Of a stretch of 64,000 nt of DNA, positions 52,001 to 64,000 are shown piece after piece. This stretch comes from Lucinisca nassula. Lineage: Eukaryota; Mollusca; Bivalvia; Lucinida; Lucinidae. The translations under genes and the position numbers were made by a program. The notes under the pieces are model-generated. The model was not told where the DNA came from. It worked only from the letters and a program-made list of their open reading frames with translations, and did no database searches. The DNA lies in the NCBI GenBank assembly GCA_963580285.1, contig OY757023.1:132774027-132838026 (forward strand). The letters run 5' to 3'. Positions within the stretch are counted from its first letter, which is position 1. Every line of letters starts with the position of its first letter.

Positions 52001-54558
52001 GGCACGAGAAAGTGCCGAAATAAAGGACTCTTTTTTACATTGAGGGCTATGGGAAAAATGAAGAAAACGCCGCTACTCAGCCTAGAGGGCGAATACAATA
52101 GCAAGCTTTACACCGTTAGTCCGTCCCAATAAAGTACGCCCTCGGGCCAAATTACAGATCGCTGCGTACAATAGAGGCCAAGAAAATTGACTTAGAAATT
52201 TTGGTGGTCGGCGTGTTGTGGGTACGAGAATCTCATTTTGGTCACTTTCACGTAGAAGCATGAAAATGGTGCCAAAACGTGCCCATGCGTGTCCAACCAA
52301 CTCATGAATATTGGAAAATTGTTTCTCTCAAATAGTTTTGGAGATATAAGGGTCCAAAGTTGAAGGAAATTGACTTTTCAAGGGCCATAACTCGAAACTC
52401 AATGAAGGAAGACAACTCCCATTTTACCCCATGGCACTTGGGTTAAGGGCGCATCATTTGGCACCAATTATAGGCCGATATCATGAAGTCACCTTTGCAC
52501 CATTTAGGCACTATCATCCTATTGGTGTCCCGCCAAAACTTGAGGCCCTTATAACTCGCTTTTGTGTATTGCGATTGAGCTGAAATTTTGCATGCTGCTA
52601 GTAGACCTCAGTGCCTAGTGGCTTGCAAAATTTCGTGCCGCTACGAAGCGTATCTTGTGAGTTATAAGCCTTCAAACTTCGAGGAAATTAAAGTTTGTGC
52701 CTATTTTGCGGGAATACGAAATAAGATACAGAGGTGCAGTATGTATCCTTCAACAGGCATTTATGTGCCCTACCATCGTGCTAAATCCCGGTAACACTGG
52801 GGCACGAGAAAGTGCCGAAATAAAGGACTCTTTTTTACATTGAGGGCTATGGGAAAAATGAAGAAAACGCCGCTACTCAGCCTAGAGGGCGAATACAATA
52901 GCAAGCTTTACACCGTTAGTCCGTCCCAATAAAGTACGCCCTCGGGCCAAATTACAGATCGCTGCGTACAATAGAGGCCAAGAAAATTGACTTAGAAATT
53001 TTGGTGGTCGGCGTGTTGTGGGTACGAGAATCTCATTTTGGTCACTTTCACGTAGAAGCATGAAAATGGTGCCAAAACGTGCCCATGCGTGTCCAACCAA
53101 CTCATGAATATTGGAAAATTGTTTCTCTCAAATAGTTTTGGAGATATAAGGGTCCAAAGTTGAAGGAAATTGACCTTTCAAGGGCCATAACTCGAAACTC
53201 AATGAAGGAAGACAACTCCCATTTTACCCCATGGCACTTGGGTTAAGGGCGCATCATTTGGCACCAATAATAGGCCGATATCATGAAGTCACCTTTGCAC
53301 CATTTAGGCACTATCATCCTATTGGTGTCCCACCAAAACTTGAGGCCCTTATAACTCGCTTTTGTGTATTGCGATTGAGCTGAAATTTTGTATGCTGCTA
53401 GTAGACCTCAGTGCCTAGTGGCTTGCAAAATTTCGTGCCGCTACGAAGCGTATCTTGTGAGTTATAAGCCTTCAAACTTCGAGGAAATTAAAGTTTGTGC
53501 CTATTTTGCGGGAATACGAAATAAGATACAGAGGTGCAGTATGTATCCTTCAACAGGCATTTATGTGCCCTACCATCGTGCAAAATCCCGGTAACACTGG
53601 GGCACGAGAAAGTGCCGAAATAAAGGACTCTGTTTTACATTGAGGGCTATGGGAAAAATGAAGAAAACGCCGCTACTCAGCCTAGAGGGCGAATACAATA
53701 GCAAGCTTTACACCGTTAGTCCGTCCCAATAAAGTACGCCCTCGGGCCAAATTACAGATCGCTGCGTACAATAGAGGCCAAGAAAATTGACTTAGAAATT
53801 TTGGTGGTCGGCGTGTTGTGGGTACGAGAATCTCATTTTGGTCACTTTCACGTAGAAGCATGAAAATGGTGCCAAAACGTGCCCATGCGTGTCCAACCAA
53901 CTCATGAATATTGGAAAATTGTTTCTCTCAAATAGTTTTGGAGATATAAGGGTCCAAAGTTGAAGGAAATTGACTTTTCAAGGGCCATAACTCGAAACTC
54001 AATGAAGGAAGCCAACTCCCATTTTACCCCATGGCACTTGGGTTAAGGGCGCATCATTTGGCACCAATTATAGGCCGATATCATGAAGTCACCTTTGCAC
54101 CATTTAGGCACTATCATCCTATTGGTGTCCCACCAAAACTTGAGGCCCTTATAACTCGCTTTTGTGTATTGCGATTGAGCTGAAATTTTGCATGCTGCTA
54201 GTAGACCTCAGTGCCTAGTGGCTTGCAAAATTTCGTGCCGCTACGAAGCGTATCTTGTGAGTTATAAGCCTTCAAACTTCGAGGAAATTAAAGTTTGTGC
54301 CTATTTTGCGGGAATACGAAATAAGATACAGAGGTGCAGTATGTATCCTTCAACAGGCATTTATGTGCCCTACCATCGTGCAAAATCCCGGTAACACTGG
54401 GGCACGAGAAAGTGCCGAAATAAAGGACTCTTTTTTACATTGAGGGCTATGGGAAAAATGAAGAAAACGCCGCTACTCAGCCTAGAGGGCGAATACAATA
54501 GCAAGCTTTACACCGTTAGTCCGTCCCAATAAAGTACGCCCTCGGGCCAAATTACAGA
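49071..54558. repeat. Seven-monomer higher-order unit, copy 1 (5,488 bp)
   Basis: Monomers 63-69 in order: P (catttcgg, cttttttgta), Q (ccaaggaaat, gtctatttt, cagtaaag), D (688-bp deletion), P again, r (acttttcaag, gtgctaaat), s (ccaataatag, ttgtatgctg, ctctgtttt), t (acttttcaag, cccaccaaa). The order recurs directly downstream at an offset of 5,488 bp for the first three monomers. Confidence 0.88.
50671..51358. repeat. 688-bp monomer with 112-bp deletion, copy 2
   Basis: It has the same junction as at 42359, here near 51047. Its left flank is different (taagtgcgc near 50959, ccatggcac kept), so only the deletion itself, not the whole monomer, is shared with the copy at 41983. Confidence 0.93.
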
Positions 54559-56158
54559 TCGCTGCGTACAATAGAGGCCAAGAAAATTGACTTAGAAATT
54601 TTGGTGGTCGGCGTGTTGTGGGTACGAGAATCTCATTTCGGTCACTTTCACGTAGAAGCATGAAAATGGTGCCAAAACGTGCCCATGCGTGTCCAACCAA
54701 CTCATGAATATTGGAAAATTGTTTCTCTCAAATAGTTTTGGAGATATAAGGGTCCAAAGTTGAAGGAAATTGACCTTTCAAGGGCCATAACTCGAAACTC
54801 AATGAAGGAAGACAACTCCCATTTTACCCCATGGCACTTGGGTTAAGGGCGCATCATTTGGCACCAATTATAGGCCGATATCATGAAGTCACCTTTGCAC
54901 CATTTAGGCACTATCATCCTATTGGTGTCCCGCCAAAACTTGAGGCCCTTATAACTCGCTTTTTTGTATTGCGATTGAGCTGAAATTTTGCATGCTGCTA
55001 GTAGACCTCAGTGCCTAGTGGCTTGCAAAATTTCGTGCCGCTACGAAGCGTATCTTGTGAGTTATAAGCCTTCAAACTTCGAGGAAATTAAAGTTTGTGC
55101 CTATTTTGCGGGAATACGAAATAAGATACAGAGGTGCAGTATGTATCCTTCAACAGGCATTTATGTGCCCTACCATCGTGCAAAATCCCGGTAACACTGG
55201 GGCACGAGAAAGTGCCGAAATAAAGGACTCTTTTTTACATTGAGGGCTATGGGAAAAATGAAGAAAACGCCGCTACTCAGCCTAGAGGGCGAATACAATA
55301 GCAAGCTTTACACCGTTAGTCCGTCCCAATAAAGTACGCCCTCGGGCCAAATTACAGATCGCTGCGTACAATAGAGGCCAAGAAAATTGACTTAGAAATT
55401 TTGGTGGTCGGCGTGTTGTGGGTACGAGAATCTCATTTTGGTCACTTTCACGTAGAAGCATGAAAATGGTGCCAAAACGTGCCCATGCGTGTCCAACCAA
55501 CTCATGAATATTGGAAAATTGTTTCTCTCAAATAGTTTTGGAGATATAAGGGTCCAAAGTTGAAGGAAATTGACCTTTCAAGGGCCATAACTCGAAACTC
55601 AATGAAGGAAGACAACTCCCATTTTACCCCATGGCACTTGGGTTAAGGGCGCATCATTTGGCACCAATTATAGGCCGATATCATGAAGTCACCTTTGCAC
55701 CATTTAGGCACTATCATCCTATTGGTGTCCCGCCAAAACTTGAGGCCCTTATAACTCGCTTTTGTGTATTGCGATTGAGCTGAAATTTTGCATGCTGCTA
55801 GTAGACCTCAGTGCCTAGTGGCTTGCAAAATTTCGTGCCGCTACGAAGCGTATCTTGTGAGTTATAAGCCTTCAAACTCCAAGGAAATTAAAGTTTGTGT
55901 CTATTTTGCGGGAATACGAAATAAGATACAGAGGTGCAGTATGTATCCTTCAACAGGCATTTATGTGCCCTACCATCGTGCAAAATCCCGGTAACACTGG
56001 GGCACGAGAAAGTGCCGAAATAAAGGACTCCTTTTTACATTAAGGGCTATGGGAAAAATGAAGAAAACGCCGCTACTCAGCCTAGAGGGCGAATACAATA
56101 GCAAGCTTTACACCGTTAGTCCGTCCCAGTAAAGTACGCCCTCGGGCCAAATTACAGA

Positions 56159-56846
56159 TCGCTGCGTACAATAGAGGCCAAGAAAATTGACTTAGAAATT
56201 TTGGTGGTCGGCGTGTTGTGGGTACGAGAATCTCATTTTGGTCACTTTCACGTAGAAGCATGAAAATGGTGCCAAAACGTGCCCATGCGTGTCCAACCAA
56301 CTCATGAATATTGGAAAATTGTTTCTCTCAAATAGTTTTGGAGATATAAGGGTCCAAAGTTGAAGGAAATTGACCTTTCAAGGGCCATAACTCGAAACTC
56401 AATGAAGGAAGACAACTCCCATTTTACCCCATGGCACTTGGGTTAAGGGCGCATCATTTGGCACCAATTATAGGCCGATATCATGAAGTCACCTTTGCAC
56501 CATTTAGGCACTATCATCCTATTGGTGTCCCGCCAGCGTATCTTGTGAGTTATAAGCCTTCAAACTTCGAGGAAATTAAAGTTTGTGCCTATTTTGCGGG
56601 AATACGAAATAAGATACAGAGGTGCAGTATGTATCCTTCAACAGGCATTTATGTGCCCTACCATCGTGCAAAATCCCGGTAACACTGGGGCACGAGAAAG
56701 TGCCGAAATAAAGGACTCTTTTTTACATTGAGGGCTATGGGAAAAATGAAGAAAACGCCGCTACTCAGCCTAGAGGGCGAATACAATAGCAAGCTTTACA
56801 CCGTTAGTCCGTCCCAATAAAGTACGCCCTCGGGCCAAATTACAGA
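56159..56846. repeat. 688-bp monomer with 112-bp deletion, copy 3
   Basis: The junction lies near 56535 and is identical to the other two. It sits at the same place in the second higher-order unit as 50671-51358 does in the first, so it is a copy by block duplication, although taagtgcgc is not shared. Confidence 0.93.
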
Positions 56847-57646
56847 TCGCTGCGTACAATAGAGGCCAAGAAAATTGACTTAGAAATTTTGGTGGTCGGC
56901 GTGTTGTGGGTACGAGAATCTCATTTCGGTCACTTTCACGTAGAAGCATGAAAATGGTGCCAAAACGTGCCCATGCGTGTCCAACCAACTCATGAATATT
57001 GGAAAATTGTTTCTCTCAAATAGTTTTGGAGATATAAGGGTCCAAAGTTGAAGGAAATTGACCTTTCAAGGGCCATAACTCGAAACTCAATGAAGGAAGA
57101 CAACTCCCATTTTACCCCATGGCACTTGGGTTAAGGGCGCATCATTTGGCACCAATTATAGGCCGATATCATGAAGTCACCTTTGCACCATTTAGGCACT
57201 ATCATCCTATTGGTGTCCCGCCAAAACTTGAGGCCCTTATAACTCGCTTTTGTGTATTGCGATTGAGCTGAAATTTTGCATGCTGCTAGTAGACCTCAGT
57301 GCCTAGTGGCTTGCAAAATTTCGTGCCGCTACGAAGCGTATCTTGTGAGTTATAAGCCTTCAAACTTCGAGGAAATTAAAGTTTGTGCCTATTTTGCGGG
57401 AATACGAAATAAGATACAGAGGTGCAGTATGTATCCTTCAACAGGCATTTATGTGCCCTACCATCGTGCTAAATCCCGGAAACACTGGGGCACGAGAAAG
57501 TGCCGAAATAAAGGACTCTTTTTTACATTGAGGGCTATGGGAAAAATGAAGAAAACGCCGCTACTCAGCCTAGAGGGCGAATACAATAGCAAGCTTTACA
57601 CCGTTAGTCCGTCCCAATAAAGTACGCCCTCGGGCCAAATTACAGA
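56847..57646. repeat. Hybrid monomer 73 (P left, r right)
   Basis: It has the P marker catttcgg near 56926 but not P's cttttttgta; it lacks r's early acttttcaag but has r's late gtgctaaat near 57469. The exchange therefore falls between monomer positions about 217 and 405. A private change in cggtaacac to cggaaacac near 57480 removes the stop of the small plus-strand open frame, giving a spurious 114-codon frame at 57276-57620. Confidence 0.8.
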
Positions 57647-59246
57647 TCGCTGCGTACAATAGAGGCCAAGAAAATTGACTTAGAAATTTTGGTGGTCGGC
57701 GTGTTGTGGGTACGAGAATCTCATTTTGGTCACTTTCACGTAGAAGCATGAAAATGGTGCCAAAACGTGCCCATGCGTGTCCAACCAACTCATGAATATT
57801 GGAAAATTGTTTCTCTCAAATAGTTTTGGAGATATAAGGGTCCAAAGTTGAAGGAAATTGACCTTTCAAGGGCCATAACTCGAAACTCAATGAAGGAAGA
57901 CAACTCCCATTTTACCCCATGGCACTTGGGTTAAGGGCGCATCATTTGGCACCAATAATAGGCCGATATCATGAAGTCAGCTTTGCACCATTTAGGCACT
58001 ATCATCCTATTGGTGTCCCGCCAAAACTTGAGGCCCTTATAACTCGCTTTTGTGTATTGCGATTGAGCTGAAATTTTGTATGCTGCTAGTAGACCTCAGT
58101 GCCTAGTGGCTTGCAAAATTTCGTGCCGCTACGAAGCGTATCTTGTGAGTTATAAGCCTTCAAACTTCGAGGAAATTAAAGTTTGTGCCTATTTTGCGGG
58201 AATACGAAATAAGATACAGAGGTGCAGTATGTATCCTTCAACAGGCATTTATGTGCCCTACCATCGTGCAAAATCCCGGTAACACTGGGGCACGAGAAAG
58301 TGCCGAAATAAAGGACTCTGTTTTACATTGAGGGCTATGGGAAAAATGAAGAAAACGCCGCTACTCAGCCTAGAGGGCGAATACAATAGCAAGCTTTACA
58401 CCGTTAGTCCGTCCCAATAAAGTACGCCCTCGGGCCAAATTACAGATCGCTGCGTACAATAGAGGCCAAGAAAATTGACTTAGAAATTTTGGTGGTCGGC
58501 GTGTTGTGGGTACGAGAATCTCATTTTGGTCACTTTCACGTAGAAGCATGAAAATGGTGCCAAAACGTGCCCATGCGTGTCCAACCAACTCATGAATATT
58601 GGAAAATTGTTTCTCTCAAATAGTTTTGGAGATATAAGGGTCCAAAGTTGAAGGAAATTGACTTTTCAAGGGCCATAACTCGAAACTCAATGAAGGAAGA
58701 CAACTCCCATTTTACCCCATGGCACTTGGGTTAAGGGCGCATCATTTGGCACCAATTATAGGCCGATATCATGAAGTCACCTTTGCACCATTTAGGCACT
58801 ATCATCCTATTGGTGTCCCACCAAAACTTGAGGCCCTTATAACTCGCTTTTGTGTATTGCGATTGAGCTGAAATTTTGCATGCTGCTAGTAGACCTCAGT
58901 GCCTAGTGGCTTGCAAAATTTCGTGCCGCTACGAAGCGTATCTTGTGAGTTATAAGCCTTCAAACTTCGAGGAAATTAAAGTTTGTGCCTATTTTGCGGG
59001 AATACGAAATAAGATACAGAGGTGCAGTATGTATCCTTCAACAGGCATTTATGTGCCCTACCATCGTGCAAAATCCCGGTAACACTGGGGCACGAGAAGG
59101 TGCCGAAATAAAGGACTCTTTTTTACATTGAGGGCTATGGGAAAAATGAAGAAAACGCCGCTACTCAGCCTAGAGGGCGAATACAATAGCAAGCTTTACA
59201 CCGTTAGTCCGTCCCAATAAAGTACGCCCTCGGGCCAAATTACAGA

Positions 59247-60846
59247 TCGCTGCGTACAATAGAGGCCAAGAAAATTGACTTAGAAATTTTGGTGGTCGGC
59301 GTGTTGTGGGTACGAGAATCTCATTTTGGTCACTTTCACGTAGAAGCATGAAAATGGTGCCAAAACGTGCCCATGCGTGTCCAACCAACTCATGAATATT
59401 GGAAAATTGTTTCTCTCAAATAGTTTTGGAGATATAAGGGTCCAAAGTTGAAGGAAATTGACCTTTCAAGGGCCATAACTCGAAACTCAATGAAGGAAGA
59501 CAACTCCCATTTTACCCCATGGCACTTGGGTTAAGGGCGCATCATTTGGCACCAATTATAGGCCGATATCATGAAGTCACCTTTGCACCATTTAGGCACT
59601 ATCATCCTATTGGTGTCCCGCCAAAACTTGAGGCCCTTATAACTCGCTTTTGTGTATTGCGATTGAGCTGAAATTTTGCATGCTGCTAGTAGACCTCAGT
59701 GCCTAGTGGCTTGCAAAATTTCGTGCCGCTACGAAGCGTATCTTGTGAGTTATAAGCCTTCAAACTTCGAGGAAATTAAAGTTTGTGCCTATTTTGCGGG
59801 AATACGAAATAAGATACAGAGGTGCAGTATGTATCCTTCAACAGGCATTTATGTGCCCTACCATCGTGCAAAATCCCGGTAACACTGGGGCACGAGAAAG
59901 TGCCGAAATAAAGGACTCTTTTTTACATTGAGGGCTATGGGAAAAATGAAGAAAACGCCGCTACTCAGCCTAGAGGGCGAATACAATAGCAAGCTTTACA
60001 CCGTTAGTCCGTCCCAATAAAGTACGCCCTCGGGCCAAATTACAGATCGCTGCGTACAATAGAGGCCAAGAAAATTGACTTAGAAATTTTGGTGGTCGGC
60101 GTGTTGTGGGTACGAGAATCTCATTTTGGTCACTTTCACGTAGAAGCATGAAAATGGTGCCAAAACGTGCCCATGCGTGTCCAACCAACTCATGAATATT
60201 GGAAAATTGTTTCTCTCAAATAGTTTTGGAGATATAAGGGTCCAAAGTTGAAGGAAATTGACCTTTCAAGGGTCATAACTCGAAACTCAATGAAGGAAGA
60301 CAACTCCCATTTTACCCCATGGCACTTGGGTTAAGGGCGCATCATTTGGCACCAATTATAGGCCGATATCATGAAGTCACCTTTGCACCATTTAGGCAAT
60401 ATCATCCTATTGGTGTCCCGCCAAAACTTGAGGCCCTTATAACTCGCTTTTGTGTATTGCGATTGAGCTGAAATTTTGCATGCTGCTAGTAGACCTCAGT
60501 GCCTAGTGGCTTGCAAATATTCGTGCCGCTACGAAGCGTATCTTGTGAGTTATAAGCCTTCAAACTTCGAGGAAATTAAAGTTTGTGCCTATTTTGCGGG
60601 AATACGAAATAAGATACAGAGGTGCAGTATGTATCCTTCAACAGGCATTAATGTGCCCTACCATCGTGCAAAATCCCGGTAACACTGGGGCACGAGAAAG
60701 TGCCGAAATAAAGGACTCCTTTTTACATTAAGGGCTATGGGAAAAATGAAGAAAACGCCGCTACTCAGCCTAGAGGGCGAATACAATAGCAAGCTTTACA
60801 CCGTTAGTCCGTCCCAATAAAGTACGCCCTCGGGCCAAATTACAGA
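59247..60846. repeat. Monomers 76-77
   Basis: Monomer 76 is near consensus. Monomer 77 has gtcataact, ggcaatatc, gcaaatattcg (which disrupts two stem pairs), gcattaatg and tcctttttacattaag. The last is a Q-class marker found here without the other Q markers, so the copy is probably a conversion mosaic. Confidence 0.8.
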
Positions 60847-61544
60847 TCGCTGCGTACAATAGAGGCCAAGAAAATTGACTTAGAAATTTTGGTGGTCGGC
60901 GTGTTGTGGGTACGAGAATCTCATTTTGGTCACTTTCACGTAGAAGCATGAAAATGGTGCCAAAACGTGCCCATGCGTGTCCAACCAACTCATGAATATT
61001 GGAAAATTGTTTCTCTCAAATAGTTTTGGAGATATAAGGGTCCAAAGTTGAAGGAAATTGACCTTTCAAGGGCCATAACTCGAAACTCAATGAAGGAAGA
61101 CAACTCCCATTTTACCCCATGGCACTTGGGTTAAGGGCGCATCATTTGGCACCAATTATAGGCCGATATCATGAAGTCACCTTTGCACCATTTAGGCACT
61201 ATCATCCTATTGGTGTCCCGCCAAAACTTGAGGCCCTTATAACTCGCTTTTGTGTATTGCGATTGAGCTGAAATTAAAGTTTGTGCCTATTTTGCGGGAA
61301 TACGAAATAAGATACAGAGGTGCAGTATGTATCCTTCAACAGGCATTTATGTGCCCTACCATCGTGCAAACTCCCGGTAACACTGGGGCACGAGAAAGTG
61401 CCGAAATAAAGGACTCTTTTTTACATTGAGGGCTATGGGAAAAATGAAGAAAACGCCGCTACTCAGCCTAGAGGGCGAATACAATAGCAAGCTTTACACC
61501 GTTAGTCCGTCCCAATAAAGTACGCCCTCGGGCCAAATTACAGA
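60847..61544. repeat. 698-bp monomer with 102-bp deletion
   Basis: At about 61270-61275 the copy passes from gctgaaatt to aaagtttg, removing monomer positions 430-531. The two ends share gaaatt (424-429 and 526-531), a 6-bp direct repeat, so slippage or single-strand annealing between those repeats explains it. Nearly the whole stem-loop and most of module B are lost. Confidence 0.93.
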
Positions 61545-64000
61545 TCGCTGCGTACAATAGAGGCCAAGAAAATTGACTTAGAAATTTTGGTGGTCGGCGT
61601 GTTGTGGGTACGAGAATCTCATTTTGGTCACTTTCACGTAGAAGCATGAAAATGGTGCCAAAACTTGCCCATGCGTGTCCAACCAACTCATGAATATTGG
61701 AAAATTGTTTCTCTCAAATAGTTTTGGAGATATAAGGGTCCAAAGTTGAAGGAAATTGACCTTTCAAGGGCCATAACTCGAAACTCAATGAAGGAAGACA
61801 ACTCCCATTTTACCCCATGGCACTTGGGTTAAGGGCGCATCATTTGGCACCAATTATAGGCCGATATCATGAAGTCACCTTTGCACCATTTAGGCACTAT
61901 CATCCTATTGGTGTCCCGCCAAAACTTGAGGCCCTTATAACTCGCTTTTGTGTATTGCGATTGAGCTGAAATTTTGCATGCTGCTAGTAGACCTCAGTGC
62001 CTAGTGGCTTGCAAAATTTCGTGCCGCTACGAAGCGTATCTTGTGAGTTATAAGCCTTCAAACTTCGAGGAAATTAAAGTTTGTGCCTATTTTGCGGGAA
62101 TACGAAATAAGATACAGAGGTGCAGTATGTATCCTTCAACAGGCATTTATGTGCCCTACCATCGTGCAAAATCCCGGTAACACTGGGGCACGAGAAAGTG
62201 CCGAAATAAAGGACTCTTTTTTACATTGAGGGCTATGGGAAAAATGAAGAAAACGCCGCTACTCAGCCTAGAGGGCGAATACAATAGCAAGCTTTACACC
62301 GTTAGTCCGTCCCAATAAAGTACGCCCTCGGGCCAAATTACAGATCGCTGCGTACAATAGAGGCCAAGAAAATTGACTTAGAAATTTTGGTGGTCGGCGT
62401 GTTGTGGGTACGAGAATCTCATTTTGGTCACTTTCACGTAGAAGCATGAAAATGGTGCCAAAACGTGCCCATGCGTGTCCAACCAACTCATGAATATTGG
62501 AAAATTGTTTCTCTCAAATAGTTTTGGAGATATAAGGGTCCAAAGTTGAAGGAAATTGACCTTTCAAGGGCCATAACTCGAAACTCAATGAAGGAAGACA
62601 ACTCCCATTTTACCCCATGGCACTTGGGTTAAGGGCGCATCATTTGGCACCAATTATAGGCCGATATCATGAAGTCACCTTTGCACCATTTAGGCACTAT
62701 CATCCTATTGGTGTCCCGCCAAAACTTGAGGCCCTTATAACTCGCTTTTGTGTATTGCGATTGAGCTGAAATTTTGCATGCTGCTAGTAGACCTCAGTGC
62801 CTAGTGGCTTGCAAAATTTCGTGCCGCTACAAAGCGTATCTTGTGAGTTATAAGCCTTCAAACTTCGAGGAAATTAAAGTTTGTGCCTATTTTGCGGGAA
62901 TACGAAGTAAGATACAGAGGTGCAGTATGTATCCTTCAACAGGCATTAATGTGCCCTACCATCGTGCAAAATCCCGGTAACACTGGGGCACGAGAAAGTG
63001 CCGAAATAAAGGACTCTTTTTTACATTGAGGGCTATGGGAAAAATGAAGAAAACGCCGCTACTCAGCCTAGAGGGCGAATACAATAGCAAGCTTTACACC
63101 GTTAGTCCGTCCCAATAAAGTACGCCCTCGGGCCAAATTACAGATCGCTGCGTACAATAGAGGCCAAGAAAATTGACTTAGAAATTTTGGTGGTCGGCGT
63201 GTTGTGGGTACGAGAATCTCATTTTGGTCACTTTCACGTAGAAGCATGAAAATGGTGCCAAAACGTGCCCATGCGTGTCCAACCAACTCATGAATATTGG
63301 AAAATTGTTTCTCTCAAATAGTTTTGGAGATATAAGGGTTCAAAGTTGAAGGAAATTGACCTTTCAAGGGCCATAACTCGAAACTCAATGAAGGAAGACA
63401 ACTCCCATTTTACCCCATGGCACTTGGGTTAAGGGCGCATCATTTGGCACCAATTATAGGCCGATATCATGAAGTCACCTTTGCACCATTTAGGCACTAT
63501 CATCCTATTGGTGTCCCGCCAAAACTTGAGGCCCTTATAACTCGCTTTTGTGTATTGCGATTGAGCTGAAATTTTGCATGCTGCTAGTAGACCTCAGTGC
63601 CTAGTGGCTTGCAAAATTTCGTGCCGCTACGAAGCGTATCTTGTGAGTTATAAGCCTTCAAACTTCGAGGAAATTAAAGTTTGTGCCTATTTTGCGGGAA
63701 TACGAAATAAGATACAGAGGTGCAGTATGTATCCTTCAACAGGCATTTATGTGCCCTACCATCGTGCAAAATCCCGGTAACACTGGGGCACGAGAAAGTG
63801 CCGAAATAAAGGACTCTTTTTTACATTGAGGGCTATGGGAAAAATGAAGAAAACGCCGCTACTCAGCCTAGAGGGCGAATACAATAGCAAGCTTTACACC
63901 GTTAGTCCGTCCCAACAAAGTACGCCCTCGGGCCAAATTACAGATCGCTGCGTACAATAGAGGCCAAGAAAATTGACTTAGAAATTTTGGTGGTCGGCGT
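61545..64000. repeat. Monomers 79-81 and the start of monomer 82
   Basis: Near-consensus copies running off the right end of the window; the last 56 bases (63945-64000) begin a new monomer. Monomer 80 shares gcattaatg with monomer 77 and ctacaaagc with monomer 53. Monomer 81 has ccaacaaag, which breaks the second AATAAA. Confidence 0.9.

Larger units (their letters stand above)
54559..59246. repeat. Higher-order unit, copy 2, shortened to 4,688 bp
   Basis: Monomers 70-75 follow P, Q, D, P/r hybrid, s, t. Offsets from copy 1 are 5,488 bp up to monomer 73 and 4,688 bp after it, so exactly 800 bp has been lost inside one monomer. Copy-specific changes include gtcagctttg near 57978 and gagaaggtg near 59097. 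Confidence 0.88.
1..64000. repeat. Satellite DNA array, ~800-bp monomer, 81 copies plus a partial one
   Basis: Every base belongs to a head-to-tail copy of one sequence; no copy is inverted. Monomer starts (at tcgctgcgta) are 1, 801, 1600, 2401, then every 800 to 6401; 6709, 7498, 8299, 9088, 9888, 10677; every 800 to 19477; 20278, 21078, 21878, 22678, 23478, 24279, 25079, 25880, 26680, 27480, 28280, 29081; every 800 to 32281; 33132, 33932, 34732, 35532, 36332, 37183; every 800 to 41983; 42671; every 800 to 50671; 51359; every 800 to 56159; 56847; every 800 to 60847; 61545, 62345, 63145, 63945. The lengths sum to 64,000. Copies differ by only a few substitutions each, so the array has been homogenised recently. 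Function is unknown; such arrays usually sit in centromeric or other heterochromatin. I do not recognise the family. Confidence 0.98.

Noticed and set aside
57276..57620. 114-codon open frame
   Set aside because: It is created by a single T-to-A change that removes the usual stop in one hybrid monomer and reads through the satellite. It occurs once only.
1..64000. CRISPR array
   Set aside because: The repeat unit is 800 bp with no unique spacers between copies and no cas genes.
1..64000. Assembly artefact from collapsed or looped repeats
   Set aside because: Private markers, four different deletion classes and changing block offsets argue for a real array, although exact copy number and order still depend on the reads.

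Overview
The whole 64 kb window is satellite DNA: one head-to-tail tandem array of a monomer of about 800 bp, all copies in the same orientation, with no single-copy sequence and no array edge inside the window. Counting from a fixed start (tcgctgcgta), I place 81 monomers plus a 56-bp partial copy at the right end. The lengths are 64 x 800, 6 x 801, 1 x 799, 3 x 789, 2 x 851, 3 x 688, 1 x 698 and 1 x 308 bp, and with the 56-bp piece these sum to exactly 64,000. An array of this size and homogeneity points to a eukaryotic chromosome (centromeric, pericentromeric, subtelomeric or other heterochromatin). The species cannot be read from the sequence.

Layout. 1-6400: eight near-consensus monomers. 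6401-6708: a 308-bp internally deleted copy. 6709-10676: alternating monomers of about 800 and 789 bp (a dimeric higher-order repeat). 10677-17876: near-consensus monomers with shuffled marker variants. 17877-25078: a five-monomer, 4,001-bp higher-order unit and most of a second copy. 24279-37182: overlapping higher-order units that reuse the same marked monomers, including two copies of a 51-bp insertion that looks like a truncated retroelement. 37983-41182: two copies of a 1,600-bp dimer. 41983-42670: a 688-bp monomer with a 112-bp deletion. 42671-49070: near-consensus copies with a few marked ones. 49071-59246: a seven-monomer, 5,488-bp higher-order unit and a second copy shortened by 800 bp through a hybrid monomer. 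59247-64000: near-consensus copies with one 698-bp deletion monomer.

Inside the monomer the strongest structure is a 20-bp inverted repeat around a 13-bp loop (424-443/457-476 of monomer 1), nested with the same centre inside a second inverted repeat (390-399/501-510). The monomer also holds several diverged copies of a module of about 20-38 bp in both orientations. Three of the four internal-deletion events remove the stem-loop, and their right ends fall close together.

I see no credible protein-coding gene, RNA gene, CRISPR array or complete mobile element. The recurrent 68- to 75-codon open frames on both strands exist because one sequence is copied about 80 times; their differences are mostly amino-acid changing. 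The interest of the window lies in how the array evolved: unequal exchange, hybrid monomers, recurrent deletions and insertion spread.
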